From contig JAEUVO010000064.1 of assembly GCA_016786885.1 (NCBI GenBank), positions 62,001 through 126,000 on the forward strand: a DNA stretch of 64,000 bases. Reading direction: 5' to 3'. The notes under the pieces were generated by a model. The model was not told where the DNA came from. It was given only the letters and a program-made list of their open reading frames with translations, and did no database searches. Shown piece by piece: positions 54,557 to 63,578 of this stretch. The translations under genes and the position numbers were made by a program. Numbering within the stretch: position 1 is the first letter of the stretch; each line of letters begins with the position of its first letter. This stretch comes from Chitinophagaceae bacterium. GTDB taxonomy: Bacteria > Bacteroidota > Bacteroidia > Chitinophagales > Chitinophagaceae.

Positions 54557-55798
54557 TCAATACAGCATTCTGACTTTAATCGTCGCTTTCACTTCCTTTA
54601 ATAAATGTAGTGCCTGGGAAGATAGTTTCTTATCTACATCCAGTACCACATACCCTATCTCATCATTCGTTTTAAGGTATTGCCCAACAATATTGATATT
54701 ATGTTTGGAAAGTTGTGTATTGATAGCAGAAAGAACCCCCGGCACATTATTATGTATGTGCAAAATGCGATGACTACCCTCCTGCGGAGGTAATGCCAGT
54801 GCTGGCACAGTATGTGAACCAAATGTGATACCTTTTTCCAGGTAATTGTACAGCTTGATACTTACATCCTCACCAATATTTTGCTGTGCTTCTTCAGTAC
54901 TGCCACCGATATGCGGGGTGAGTATTACATTGGGCAGGTCCTGTAATGGTGTTTGAAAATGGTCTCCGTTTTTTTCCGGCTCCCAAGGATACACATCTAC
55001 CGCAGCACCGCTAATATGCCCATCCAGTATTTCTTTCCGAAGTGCATCCAGGTCTACTACCTCTCCCCTTGCATAGTTGACGAGAATAGCCCCTTTTTTA
55101 AAATGCTTTAGATTGGTTTTGCTGATAAGATTTTTTGTTTGTGCTGTTTCGGGAACATGCAATGTAACCACATCGGCCCTGCTTAATAATTCCTTTAAGG
55201 ATTTGGCATCTTCGGCATTACCCAATGGTAATTTTGTTTCCACGTCATAAAAAATAACTTTCATTCCCAACGCTTCTGCCAACACACTTACCTGGCTGCC
55301 GATATTTCCATAACCAATTATGCCAAGGGTCTTTCCCCTTAATTCATAGCTGCCTTTGGCCTCTTTCATCCATATGCCTTCATGGGCCGCTTTATTTTTA
55401 TCAGGAATTCTTCTGATAAGCATAATCGCTGCACCTATTACCAGTTCAGCAACAGACCTTGTATTGGAATAAGGGGCATTAAAAACCACCACCCCATTTT
55501 TTGTAGCCTCTTTTAAATCAACCTGGTTTACACCAATACAAAAACAACCTATGGCCTGTAATTTCTTTGCCGCTTCCAGTATCTTTTTTGTTACCTGGGT
55601 TTTAGAACGGATTCCCAGGATATGAACATCTTTTATCTCATCAATTAATTGTTCTTCTGTCAGCGCCTTTGATATTTTATCAACTTTTACATAACCGTGA
55701 TGACGGAAATTTTTAACCGCTGCGTCACTGATATTTTCAAGGAAAAGTATCCTGATCTTTTCTTTTGGATAACTGGTGGTATTGCCTGCTTTTGTCAT
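54557..55798 (-). CDS. serA: D-3-phosphoglycerate dehydrogenase with ACT domain
   Basis: First step of serine synthesis. The 413-residue product has the 2-hydroxyacid-dehydrogenase fold: NAD motif GIIGYGNIGSQ (159-169), catalytic Arg region VNYARGEVVD, Glu region and His region ILTPHIGGSTEEAQ, then an ACT domain (about 335-413, HNVPGVL / IVGQYLKTN) that allows feedback inhibition by serine. The E. coli-type (ACT, no ASB domain) architecture applies. Its -7 promoter element ends only 4 nt before the ATG. Confidence 0.96.
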   Translation of the reverse strand: MTKAGNTTSYPKEKIRILFLENISDAAVKNFRHHGYVKVDKISKALTEEQLIDEIKDVHILGIRSKTQVTKKILEAAKKLQAIGCFCIGVNQVDLKEATKNGVVVFNAPYSNTRSVAELVIGAAIMLIRRIPDKNKAAHEGIWMKEAKGSYELRGKTLGIIGYGNIGSQVSVLAEALGMKVIFYDVETKLPLGNAEDAKSLKELLSRADVVTLHVPETAQTKNLISKTNLKHFKKGAILVNYARGEVVDLDALRKEILDGHISGAAVDVYPWEPEKNGDHFQTPLQDLPNVILTPHIGGSTEEAQQNIGEDVSIKLYNYLEKGITFGSHTVPALALPPQEGSHRILHIHNNVPGVLSAINTQLSKHNINIVGQYLKTNDEIGYVVLDVDKKLSSQALHLLKEVKATIKVRMLY

Positions 55799-55802
55799 AC
55801 AG

Positions 55803-55810
55803 CAAATATA
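55803..55810 (-). promoter_or_regulatory. serA promoter -7 element
   Basis: TATATTTG on the minus strand is followed by CTGT and the ATG, so the mRNA should start at the first codon. Confidence 0.6.
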
Positions 55811-55921
55811 CTACGTACTAACCAGCAACTTTTTATGGTATATAATAAACTCATCAGAAAATACTAACACTAACAGTTGTTTTCTATTAACATTTGTAGT
55901 GCCGCTGGGGAAAACTATTAG

Positions 55922-55951
55922 TTTGCCCGCTATACAGGGCTTCTATTTTTG
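55922..55951 (+). promoter_or_regulatory. Promoter of the serine hydrolase gene
   Basis: TTTG (55922-55925), an 18-bp spacer and TATTTTTG (55944-55951) predict a start near 55955. This fixes the translation start as the TTG at 55974. Confidence 0.8.
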
Positions 55952-55973
55952 TAACGAAACCAATGACGACCTC

Positions 55974-57230
55974 TTGAAGACGTTTTATTTCCTTTTATTG
56001 TTTGCCTTTCTGGGATATTGTTGCAATACTTCTTCCCGTGATAAAAAACCGGAAGAGGATTCATTACAATACTACCCGGCAACACCTGAAAAAATTGATC
56101 AGCAGGAGTTCAGGGAATACTACCGGAAATTATCTGCATTTTTTGACACCACATTGCTCAGAAACAGCAATTTCAATGGTGGGATACTTATTGCAAAAAA
56201 TGGTTCTGTTATATATGAGAGATATACTGGCAAAGTTGATCTTCGCAGAAAAGATACATTAACAGAAAATACTCCACTGCATATTGCTTCAACAACCAAA
56301 ACGTTTACAGGCATTGCTGTCCTCAGGCTGATACAGGAAGGCAGGCTTTCACCAAATGATACTATCACAAAATTTTTCCCTTCCCTTCCCTATCCGGGCA
56401 TAACGGTAAAGATGTTACTGAATCACCGCAGCGGGTTGCCGAACTATGTGCATTTTATGGATAAAACCAGCTGGGATAAAAAACAATATGCTACCAACAG
56501 CGATGTGCTTTCCATTCTTATAAAAGATAAACCAAATATTAATTTTCAACCCGGCAAACGATTCAGCTATTGCAATACCAATTATATATTGCTGGCTATG
56601 ATCATTGAGAAAATAACCGGTAAACCTTACCCGGAATATATGCAGCAAAAATTCTTCTTGCCGCTGCAAATGAAAAACACCTATGTATTTACATTGAAAG
56701 ATACACTTACGGCTACCCCTTCTTTCAACTACAATGGCAATTACTGGAATTATGATTTCCTGGATGGAACCTATGGTGATAAAAATATCTACAGCACACC
56801 CCAGGATCTGCTGAAATGGGATCAGGCTTTATATTCTGACCAGGTGCTCAGTAAGCCGTTATTGGATTCTGCGTTTGCACCCTATAGTTTTGAAAAACCC
56901 TCCATTCATAATTATGGCTTGGGATGGCGCCTGCAGCTTTTGCCAAATGGCAAGAAAGTGGTATATCATTTTGGTAAATGGCACGGGTTCAATGCAGCAT
57001 TTGCCCGGCTTACGGAAGAGAAAGTCACCATTATCATTTTGGGAAACCGGTTTACGAGAAGTATTTATGGCACTGCACATCTATGCTATGATATTTTTGG
57101 CGACTACTTACAAAGGGGAGTAAAAGACGAAGAAGAATCAGATTCTCTCTCTTCAAAAAAAGGTGAACCTGCTACTGCTGAACGTAAGAAAATTCCCTCA
57201 AAAAAAATCAATAAGAAAACCAGAAGCTAA
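55974..57230 (+). CDS. Serine hydrolase lipoprotein (class C beta-lactamase / D-peptidase fold)
   Basis: From TTG the product has 418 residues with a lipoprotein signal (MKTFYFLLLFAFLGYCC). The penicillin-binding fold is clear: SxxK in STTK (106-109), YxN in YCNTNY, and the HxG-type third motif in HFGKWHGFNAAF. The tail is rich in Lys. Members of this family (beta-lactamase, PF00144) include D-amino-acid peptidases, esterases and AmpC; nothing marks it as a true beta-lactamase. It is followed 42 bp later by the NnrE/D gene. Confidence 0.92.
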   Translation: MKTFYFLLLFAFLGYCCNTSSRDKKPEEDSLQYYPATPEKIDQQEFREYYRKLSAFFDTTLLRNSNFNGGILIAKNGSVIYERYTGKVDLRRKDTLTENTPLHIASTTKTFTGIAVLRLIQEGRLSPNDTITKFFPSLPYPGITVKMLLNHRSGLPNYVHFMDKTSWDKKQYATNSDVLSILIKDKPNINFQPGKRFSYCNTNYILLAMIIEKITGKPYPEYMQQKFFLPLQMKNTYVFTLKDTLTATPSFNYNGNYWNYDFLDGTYGDKNIYSTPQDLLKWDQALYSDQVLSKPLLDSAFAPYSFEKPSIHNYGLGWRLQLLPNGKKVVYHFGKWHGFNAAFARLTEEKVTIIILGNRFTRSIYGTAHLCYDIFGDYLQRGVKDEEESDSLSSKKGEPATAERKKIPSKKINKKTRS

Positions 57231-57272
57231 ATCATCTCATTTCTGGAAAAACTTGCTGACCTTTATAGAGGT

Positions 57273-58778
57273 ATGAAAATTCTTTCAGCAGAAGAAATTC
57301 GCTTATGGGATCAGTTTACAATTCTGAATGAGCCCATTTCATCCATTGACCTGATGGAAAGAGCAGCCACGGCAAGTACTGACTGGTTGCTGAAAAAATA
57401 TCCTGATGCTCCTTCCTTTGGTATTTTCTGCGGTAAAGGAAATAATGGTGGTGACGGGCTCGCCATTGCCAGGATGCTGATGGAAAAAGATTTTTTAGTC
57501 ACTGTTTATATATTGGAATTTGGCCACAAAGGCACAGAAGATTTTCAAACCAACCTCGCAAGGCTTCACCAATTCCCAAACGCAGATATCCATTTTATAC
57601 AATCAACAGAGCAATTTCATCCATTTCCAACCGGGCAAATTGTGATTGACGCATTGTTTGGATCAGGCTTAAATCGGGGCATCGAGGGAATAACAGCCTT
57701 ACTCGTCCGGCATATCAACCATTCTGGCTGTGAGGTCGTTTCAATTGATATTCCCAGCGGACTTTTTACTGATCGTTCGTCAAAAGGAAATTTATCGGTA
57801 AGAGCCAACTTTACACTGAGTTTTCAATGTTACAAACCAGCTTTTCTATTTGCAGAAAATGAAGAGGTAGTTGGAGAAATACACCTGCTCGACATCGGTC
57901 TTCATCAAGGATTCTATGATACCATCAGCAGCCGGTTTGAACTATTAGATGATACCATTATACACACCATTCACAAACCCCGTAAACGTTTTGCCCACAA
58001 AGGCAGCTACGGCCATGCCTTACTGGTAGCGGGTAGTTATGGGAAAATTGGCGCTGCCATACTCGCTGTCAAAGCCTGCCTGCGGAGTGGTGCAGGTTTA
58101 TTGTCCAGCCATATACCTACTTGCGGTTATGCCATTCTGCAAACTGCTGTTCCTGAAGCAATGGTATTGACAGATTTTAATTCTTCTTTCAGTACAAAAA
58201 TTGAAGATGATCTTTCTGCATTCGAAGCTATTGGAATCGGGCCCGGTATTGGTACCGCATCGGAAACTAAAATGTTGCTCCGCGAAATTTTTGATTCTTA
58301 CAGAAGCCCTGTTATTCTTGATGCAGATGCTTTAAATATCATGGCTTCGCAAAAAGATTTACTGAAACTTATTCCGCCAGGCTCTATACTTACTCCCCAT
58401 CCAAAAGAGTTCGAAAGATTGTTTGGCGAGTCAGCCAACGAATTTGAAAGAGTTCTCCTGGCACTGGAAAGGGCAAAAGAATTAAGTGCTATCATTATTC
58501 TGAAAGGACATCACAGTTTTATAGCCACCCCTGATGGCCGTGGTTTTTTCAATAGTACAGGAAATCCCGGAATGGCTACTGCCGGCAGTGGCGATGTGCT
58601 TACCGGTATATTAACCGGCCTGCTTGCACAGGGCTATAGTTCCAGCGAGACCGCTGTGCTGGGTGTTTACCTCCACGGACTGGCAGGTGACCTTGCCGCC
58701 AAAGACCTGTCAATGGAATCAATGATTGCCGGCGATATAATTGATTTTTTGGGAGAGGCCTTCCTGTTGATAAGCTAA
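57273..58778 (+). CDS. nnr: Bifunctional NAD(P)H-hydrate epimerase and dehydratase
   Basis: Repairs hydrated NAD(P)H. The 501-residue product fuses the epimerase (about 1-215; GIFCGKGNNGGDGLAIARML, IDALFGSGLNRGIEGITAL) with the ADP-dependent dehydratase (about 225-500; VAGSYGKIGAAILAVKACLR, GIGPGIGTASETKMLLRE, GNPGMATAGSGDVLTGILTG). This is the normal bacterial Nnr (YjeF) fusion. It is probably transcribed with the upstream hydrolase. Confidence 0.96.
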   Translation: MKILSAEEIRLWDQFTILNEPISSIDLMERAATASTDWLLKKYPDAPSFGIFCGKGNNGGDGLAIARMLMEKDFLVTVYILEFGHKGTEDFQTNLARLHQFPNADIHFIQSTEQFHPFPTGQIVIDALFGSGLNRGIEGITALLVRHINHSGCEVVSIDIPSGLFTDRSSKGNLSVRANFTLSFQCYKPAFLFAENEEVVGEIHLLDIGLHQGFYDTISSRFELLDDTIIHTIHKPRKRFAHKGSYGHALLVAGSYGKIGAAILAVKACLRSGAGLLSSHIPTCGYAILQTAVPEAMVLTDFNSSFSTKIEDDLSAFEAIGIGPGIGTASETKMLLREIFDSYRSPVILDADALNIMASQKDLLKLIPPGSILTPHPKEFERLFGESANEFERVLLALERAKELSAIIILKGHHSFIATPDGRGFFNSTGNPGMATAGSGDVLTGILTGLLAQGYSSSETAVLGVYLHGLAGDLAAKDLSMESMIAGDIIDFLGEAFLLIS

Positions 58779-58865
58779 GAATGACCCCGGAAAAGGGAGC
58801 TTAAACCAGGTGCCGAAATACCGGATTTACCCCTTCAAAAGATTGAAAATAAAGCCCCTCCGGGG

Positions 58866-58920
58866 TTTGGGGCATTGGCAGCCAAACCCTATCTTTGCCG
58901 CCCGGCTAAAAGGCCGGTTT
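58866..58920 (+). promoter_or_regulatory. hppA promoter with leader hairpin
   Basis: TTTG (58866-58869), a 20-bp spacer and TATCTTTG (58890-58897) give a consensus promoter. The start near 58901 is followed directly by CCGGC/GCCGG (58902-58917) and TTTT, a 5'-end hairpin that could stabilise or attenuate the mRNA. Confidence 0.75.
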
Positions 58921-58950
58921 TCATTAAATCTTGATTAAGAATCAACTCTT

Positions 58951-61197
58951 ATGGACAAATTGATTTATCTGGTGCCCGTAATGGGACTGATTGGCTTGCT
59001 TTACACCCTTTTAAAGTTCAATTGGGTTTCCAAACAAGATGCCGGTAACGACCGCATGAAAGAGATCAGCAATTATATTGCTGAAGGTGCTATGGCCTTT
59101 TTGAAAGCAGAGTGGAAAATACTTGGCTATTTCGTGGTGATCGTTGGTATTCTGCTGGCAGTAATGGCTACTTCCAATCCACATTCTCACTGGCTCATCG
59201 CTGTTGCATTTGTGGTAGGTGCTGTATTCAGCGCTACTGCAGGTTATATCGGTATGAAAGCTGCAACAAAAGCAAATGTACGTACAGCCAATGCAGCCCG
59301 TACCAGTTTGAGTAAAGCATTAAATGTATCCTTTACAGGTGGTGCAGTAATGGGAATGGGAGTTTCGGGTTTGGCCGTACTTGGTTTAGGAGGTTTATAC
59401 ATTGTATTGAAACAGGTATTTGCTCCGGATGCACCTGTGAACTCAGATGAAATGATCAAGACAATCGAAGTGCTCACTGGTTTTTCATTGGGTGCAGAAT
59501 CAATTGCCTTGTTTGCCCGTGTGGGTGGCGGTATTTATACAAAAGCTGCCGATGTAGGAGCTGACCTGGTGGGTAAAGTGGAAGCAGGTATTCCTGAAGA
59601 TGATCCAAGAAACCCTGCCACCATTGCTGATAACGTAGGTGATAATGTTGGTGATGTAGCTGGTATGGGTGCTGACCTTTTTGGTTCCTATGTAGCTACA
59701 GTTCTTGCCACTATCGTTTTAGGCCAGCAAACAACGGTTGTATTTGGTGATGATGTATTGGGAGGTTTCTCTCCTATCATATTACCAATGCTGATAGCCG
59801 GAGTGGGGATTTTATTTTCTATCATCGGCACCTGGTTTGTTCGAATAAGCGATACAGCCGGGATCAGTACAGATAATGTACAGAAGGCATTGAACATGGG
59901 TAACTGGGGTTCTATCGTCCTCACTGCTGCAGCTTCTGCCGGGTTAGTATATTTTATTCTCCCTGAAGCAATGGAGTTAAGAGGTGTGATGTTTACTAAG
60001 TGGGGTGTTCTCGGTGCTATTGGAGTTGGATTATTAGTAGGTGCTTTGATGAGCATCATTACTGAATATTATACAGCAATGGGCAAAGGGCCGGTTAATT
60101 CCATCATTAAACAATCATCTACCGGCCATGCTACTAACGTAATTGGCGGTTTGGCTGTTGGTATGGAATCTACCTTTCTCCCTATTCTTGTTTTAGCAGG
60201 TGGTATCTGGGGTTCTTACCAGTTTGCCGGTCTGTATGGTGTGGCTATTGCTGCAGCCGGTATGATGGCTACAACTGCTATGCAATTAGCTATTGATGCA
60301 TTTGGCCCTATTGCAGACAATGCAGGAGGAATTGCAGAAATGAGTGAATTACCAAAAGAAGTAAGAGAAAAAACGGATGTACTGGATGCGGTGGGAAATA
60401 CCACTGCTGCTACCGGAAAAGGTTTTGCCATTGCCTCTGCTGCATTGACAGCGCTGGCTTTGTTTGCTGCCTTTGTGGGTGTGGCCATGCCGGACAACCA
60501 GCATATTGATATTTACAAAGCTGATGTATTAGCTTCCTTATTTGTGGGGGGTATGATACCATTTATTTTTTCTTCACTGGCCATTCGTGCCGTAGGACAG
60601 GCCGCTATGGCCATGGTGGAAGAAGTACGCCGCCAGTTCCGTACCATTCCTGGTATCATGGAAGGAACAGGTAAGCCTGAGTATGATAAATGTGTGGCTA
60701 TCTCTACACAGGCCTCTATCAGGAAAATGATGCTGCCCGGTGCCATCACTATTATCTCCCCGTTAGCGATTGGTTTCATATTAGGCCCTGAAGCATTAGG
60801 AGGGTTTTTAGCCGGTGCTACAGTAAGCGGTGTCCTGATGGGAATGTTTCAGAACAATGCAGGCGGTGCATGGGATAATGCAAAAAAATCATTTGAAAAA
60901 GGAGTAGAGATAAATGGAGAGATGTATTACAAAAAATCAGAACCGCATAAGGCATCCGTAACAGGAGATACCGTGGGAGATCCTTTTAAAGATACTTCCG
61001 GCCCTTCCATGAATATTTTGATTAAATTGATGTCGATTGTATCATTGGTCATTGCTCCTACCCTGGCACAAATAAATGCTAAGAAAGCAGAAGTGCCTGT
61101 AGTACCGGAAGCGCCAAAACCAATAGGAAAAGAATACAGAATAAAATCTGAGCCGGTAGCAGCTGTCAATAAAGCTACTACTGCACAGTATCAATAA
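58951..61197 (+). CDS. hppA: Membrane-bound ion-translocating pyrophosphatase
   Basis: Couples pyrophosphate hydrolysis to proton and/or sodium export across the inner membrane. The 748-residue product has about 16 helices. Signature motifs are [40 protein letters not shown], and [10 protein letters not shown] with Ala where K+-independent enzymes have Lys, so it is of the K+-dependent class. The C-terminus has an additional hydrophobic helix and Lys/Pro-rich tail (after about 700). Na+ versus H+ specificity cannot be settled by eye. Confidence 0.96.
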   Translation: MDKLIYLVPVMGLIGLLYTLLKFNWVSKQDAGNDRMKEISNYIAEGAMAFLKAEWKILGYFVVIVGILLAVMATSNPHSHWLIAVAFVVGAVFSATAGYIGMKAATKANVRTANAARTSLSKALNVSFTGGAVMGMGVSGLAVLGLGGLYIVLKQVFAPDAPVNSDEMIKTIEVLTGFSLGAESIALFARVGGGIYTKAADVGADLVGKVEAGIPEDDPRNPATIADNVGDNVGDVAGMGADLFGSYVATVLATIVLGQQTTVVFGDDVLGGFSPIILPMLIAGVGILFSIIGTWFVRISDTAGISTDNVQKALNMGNWGSIVLTAAASAGLVYFILPEAMELRGVMFTKWGVLGAIGVGLLVGALMSIITEYYTAMGKGPVNSIIKQSSTGHATNVIGGLAVGMESTFLPILVLAGGIWGSYQFAGLYGVAIAAAGMMATTAMQLAIDAFGPIADNAGGIAEMSELPKEVREKTDVLDAVGNTTAATGKGFAIASAALTALALFAAFVGVAMPDNQHIDIYKADVLASLFVGGMIPFIFSSLAIRAVGQAAMAMVEEVRRQFRTIPGIMEGTGKPEYDKCVAISTQASIRKMMLPGAITIISPLAIGFILGPEALGGFLAGATVSGVLMGMFQNNAGGAWDNAKKSFEKGVEINGEMYYKKSEPHKASVTGDTVGDPFKDTSGPSMNILIKLMSIVSLVIAPTLAQINAKKAEVPVVPEAPKPIGKEYRIKSEPVAAVNKATTAQYQ

Positions 61198-61220
61198 AAG
61201 CTTAATCAGAACCATTACAT

Positions 61221-61255
61221 AAGTCCCGCTGTTTCTACAGTGGGGCTTATTTTTT
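61221..61255 (+). terminator. Terminator after hppA
   Basis: The stem AAGTCCCGCTGT/ACAGTGGGGCTT (12 bp, two wobbles) with a TTCT loop is followed by ATTTTTT. Confidence 0.88.
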
Positions 61256-61440
61256 AAGATGCTACGATATTGTATTGATCATCCCCCTTCTCAATGAGAG
61301 TTCAAACATAGCACTTTCCGCATCTGTTGATCTTGGCAGAAGCAACACGCCGCTGTTGTGTCATGTGTGTGGAAAGAACAGTGCAGGCAAGAGACCAACA
61401 GCAGGAGCCACAAGAAAACTTTATCTTAGTTCCTTCAGGT

Positions 61441-61959
61441 ATGACACGGTTTATTACAGAATATCCTCAGTTCTTCAACGCTACCAACCTTGAGTGGAAA
61501 AAATTATTGAAGCCAGATAAATACAAAGATATTATTATTAGCAGCTTGCGGTTCCTGGTAAATGATCACCGAGCAAAGATCTTTGCATTTGTGATAATGG
61601 AGAACCATATTCACCTTATATGGCAGATGATGCCGGATAATGATCCGGAAGCGGTGCAAAGGGATTTCCTGAAGTACACAGCGCAACGGATTAAAAGAGA
61701 TTTGGAAAAGAACCATCCGGATGTACTGGCGCATTTTAAAGTAGATGCAAAAGACAGGGAATACCAGTTTTGGGAGAGAAATGCATTGAGTGTGGAATTG
61801 CGAAGCCATCCTGTGTTCATACAGAAGTTGGATTATATACATTGGAACCCGGTAAAAGCAGGAATTTGTAAATTGCCGGAAGAATATAAATATTCATCCG
61901 CATTGTTTTATGAAAAAGGAACTGATAATTGGGGATTTTTGACGCATTACAGGGATTGA
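61441..61959 (+). CDS. REP-associated tyrosine transposase (RAYT, Y1 HUH family)
   Basis: The 172-residue product starts MTRFITEYPQFFNATNLEW, the usual Bacteroidota RAYT N-terminus; the frame is open further upstream but does not look conserved. The HUH metal motif is NHIHLIW (HIH at 56-58), and the catalytic Tyr is probably in FLKYTAQRI (about 79). The C-terminal IHWNPVKAGICKLPEEYKYS block is characteristic. RAYTs act on REP-like hairpin repeats rather than spreading as typical IS. A shared 9-mer AGACCAACA is found at 61392-61400 upstream and in the tandem repeat downstream. Full length and apparently intact. Confidence 0.9.
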   Translation: MTRFITEYPQFFNATNLEWKKLLKPDKYKDIIISSLRFLVNDHRAKIFAFVIMENHIHLIWQMMPDNDPEAVQRDFLKYTAQRIKRDLEKNHPDVLAHFKVDAKDREYQFWERNALSVELRSHPVFIQKLDYIHWNPVKAGICKLPEEYKYSSALFYEKGTDNWGFLTHYRD

Positions 61960-62033
61960 AGAGTTGGGTTTCCTTACTTCGTTTGTTGGTGTTTTTGCAA
62001 ACAGCACAGAAACTGCACACAACACACAACAAA

Positions 62034-62111
62034 GGCCGTTCAACGATTCGGGAAGACCAACAAGGGCAAAAAGGCCGTTCAACGATTCGGGAAGACCAAC
62101 AAGGGCAAAAA
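62034..62111 (+). repeat. Two tandem copies of a 39-bp repeat next to the RAYT gene
   Basis: Two identical 39-bp units start GGCCGTTCAACGATTCGGGA and end GGGCAAAAA. Because 39 is a multiple of three, the reading frame that runs through them stays open. An 18-nt GT-rich word upstream of the RAYT gene (61354-61371) is imperfectly repeated in inverted form at 62013-62030 (14 of 18 matches), so this looks like RAYT-associated repeat DNA. Confidence 0.85.
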
Positions 62112-62113
62112 AT

Positions 62114-62512
62114 ATGGATATTCAAGGGCAAACTTATTATGACTTTGAAAGAAATTCTGTCGTCATGCCAATATTTAATAATAATAGAAAGTACGTAGCA
62201 CATGAATTAAAACATGGATTTCAATTTCTATCAGGCGATATTGCATTAACCCAGTTTGGAATGATGTTAGGAAACTTTATGGATGAAGATGCCGCATATG
62301 ATGCTCAAGATATATATACAGGGGTCAACCAAAGAGGAGAAAGAACTTATCAGCCGGGCTTAAGATTGGGCAACGATAATGTAGCTTCTATGGGTTGGAA
62401 TAAATATGAAAGTGATCCAACTACTATAGATAGAATAAAGTCGTTTATGGGAAATGTAACAAAGCTAGCATTTCACGCAAACAATAAAACATATATTATT
62501 GAAAAAGATTAA
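62114..62512 (+). CDS. HELKH metallopeptidase-like fragment, probable detached polymorphic-toxin (Rhs-CT) domain
   Basis: The 132-residue frame from ATG has the zinc-type motif HELKH (30-34) within YVAHELKHGFQFLSGDIALT, then YDAQDIYTGVNQRGERTY. Such a C-terminal module, with HELxH followed by a YDAQDE-type segment, is seen at the ends of Rhs and related toxins. Here the long delivery portion is absent; upstream lie only the 39-bp repeats and the RAYT gene. The frame continues without stop to a TTG at 61964 through the repeats. AT content is far higher than in the core genes. It is likely a remnant or orphan toxin module; activity is uncertain. Confidence 0.6.
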   Translation: MDIQGQTYYDFERNSVVMPIFNNNRKYVAHELKHGFQFLSGDIALTQFGMMLGNFMDEDAAYDAQDIYTGVNQRGERTYQPGLRLGNDNVASMGWNKYESDPTTIDRIKSFMGNVTKLAFHANNKTYIIEKD

Positions 62513-63155
62513 TTTGATCTGGCTTATAGGTATTATTGGAATTGCCTGCAATAATTCAAAAAATATAACTGGCACTTTCAATATTGAAAAGAATTCCATT
62601 GTCAATATTGAATTAAATTTAAACGGAGATAATTCATTTGTTCAATACGTTCACAGTAGCGGATGTGAGTCAAAGTTCTTTTTTGGATTTTATAAAAGAA
62701 AAGGGCACAAGGTATATTTGGATCAGATATCAGAGAATTTAGGCCATTTAAATAAGCAAGATACCGCAATATTCAATCTTACTAAAAGTGTGCAGAATAA
62801 GGTACTTTACTTATATTATAATGAACAGCGCCCATTATTTGACGCCCAGGTATATGGTGAAAATGGAAGATACATAGGGAAAGCAGACAAGGAAGGTAAA
62901 ATTATAATCTCAAATGATCTTGAGTTTGATTCAATAGTCGTAAAAACTGGAGTTCACAGGCCTAGAAGTTTTAAAGTTGCGTCTAGACCTTTTAATCAAA
63001 TTTTCATAATGATGTATGATTATACTTTCGAAGATTGTTCAAATTTTAGTTTTGAAGATACATTTATTGTATCAAAGAAAGGACTAAAATATTACCCAAA
63101 CTGGGAAAGGGTTGAAAAGCCTAAACCGGTTTACTTGCGGCGTACTTTGAAATAG
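62499..63155 (+). CDS. Lipoprotein, candidate immunity partner of the toxin-like fragment
   Basis: The frame begins with TTG and overlaps the toxin-like stop by 14 nt, indicating translational coupling. The 218-residue product has a lipobox (LIWLIGIIGIAC, Cys17). Residues 20-110 form a beta-rich domain (GTFNIEKNSIVNIELNLNGD) and residues about 115-170 look like a carboxypeptidase-regulatory-like insert (YGENGRYIGKADKEGKIIIS). A membrane-anchored lipoprotein next to a secreted metallopeptidase toxin is a plausible periplasmic immunity protein, but homology was not checked. Confidence 0.6.
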   Translation: MKKINLIWLIGIIGIACNNSKNITGTFNIEKNSIVNIELNLNGDNSFVQYVHSSGCESKFFFGFYKRKGHKVYLDQISENLGHLNKQDTAIFNLTKSVQNKVLYLYYNEQRPLFDAQVYGENGRYIGKADKEGKIIISNDLEFDSIVVKTGVHRPRSFKVASRPFNQIFIMMYDYTFEDCSNFSFEDTFIVSKKGLKYYPNWERVEKPKPVYLRRTLK

Positions 63156-63245
63156 TCAGATTTTGCCATAGCTGCCTTTATTATTTGCCTGCCAAACCTC
63201 CTGCCTGCACATTTCCCCACTCACAGCGGATATGACAGGAAAATA

Positions 63246-63483
63246 TTTTTCCGCCCAGCGTCTCCCTTTTACAACTTTTCTGCCCATGTCTTCATGCATA
63301 GCTTTGTGAGGGGGTATGGGACATTGGGCTTGCTATGGAGCAGTTAAGTACAAGCACTAACTTTGTTGTATGCCGGTACGTAAAAGTATGCCACACAATC
63401 AGGTCTTTACTATATTATATTTAGAACTGCTCAGCGTCCCTGCTGCGCACAGGGCCTGGAGGAGGAGACGCCGGGCGGAAAAA
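63246..63483. mobile_element. MITE-like element bounded by 20-bp inverted repeats
   Basis: The left end TTTTTCCGCCCAGCGTCTCC (63246-63265) and the right end 63464-63483 are reverse complements except for one base (A/G). The 198-bp interior has no open frame. The right end touches the decayed RAYT tail. No target-site duplication could be confirmed by eye. Confidence 0.55.
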
Positions 63484-63485
63484 GG

Positions 63486-63578
63486 ATAATAGAAAAAGCG
63501 GAAGATTATCTGTATAGCAGCGCCAGGGATTATAAGTTGACAAAGAAATGCGGTTTACTGGATGTAGTGTTCTTGTAG
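63486..63578 (+). pseudogene. C-terminal remnant of a second RAYT transposase
   Basis: In one frame ending at TAG (63576-63578) the sequence reads IIEKAEDYLYSSARDYK and then GLLDVVFL, the usual C-terminus of Bacteroidota RAYT/IS200-like transposases (…AGIIEKAEDYLYSSARDY…GLL). All upstream domains are missing and are replaced by the right end of the MITE-like element. Confidence 0.65.

Noticed and set aside
55974..57230. Beta-lactamase resistance gene
   Set aside because: SxxK, YxN and HxG motifs show the fold only; the family is dominated by peptidases and esterases.
62034..62111. CRISPR array
   Set aside because: Only two directly abutting copies without spacers and no cas genes.
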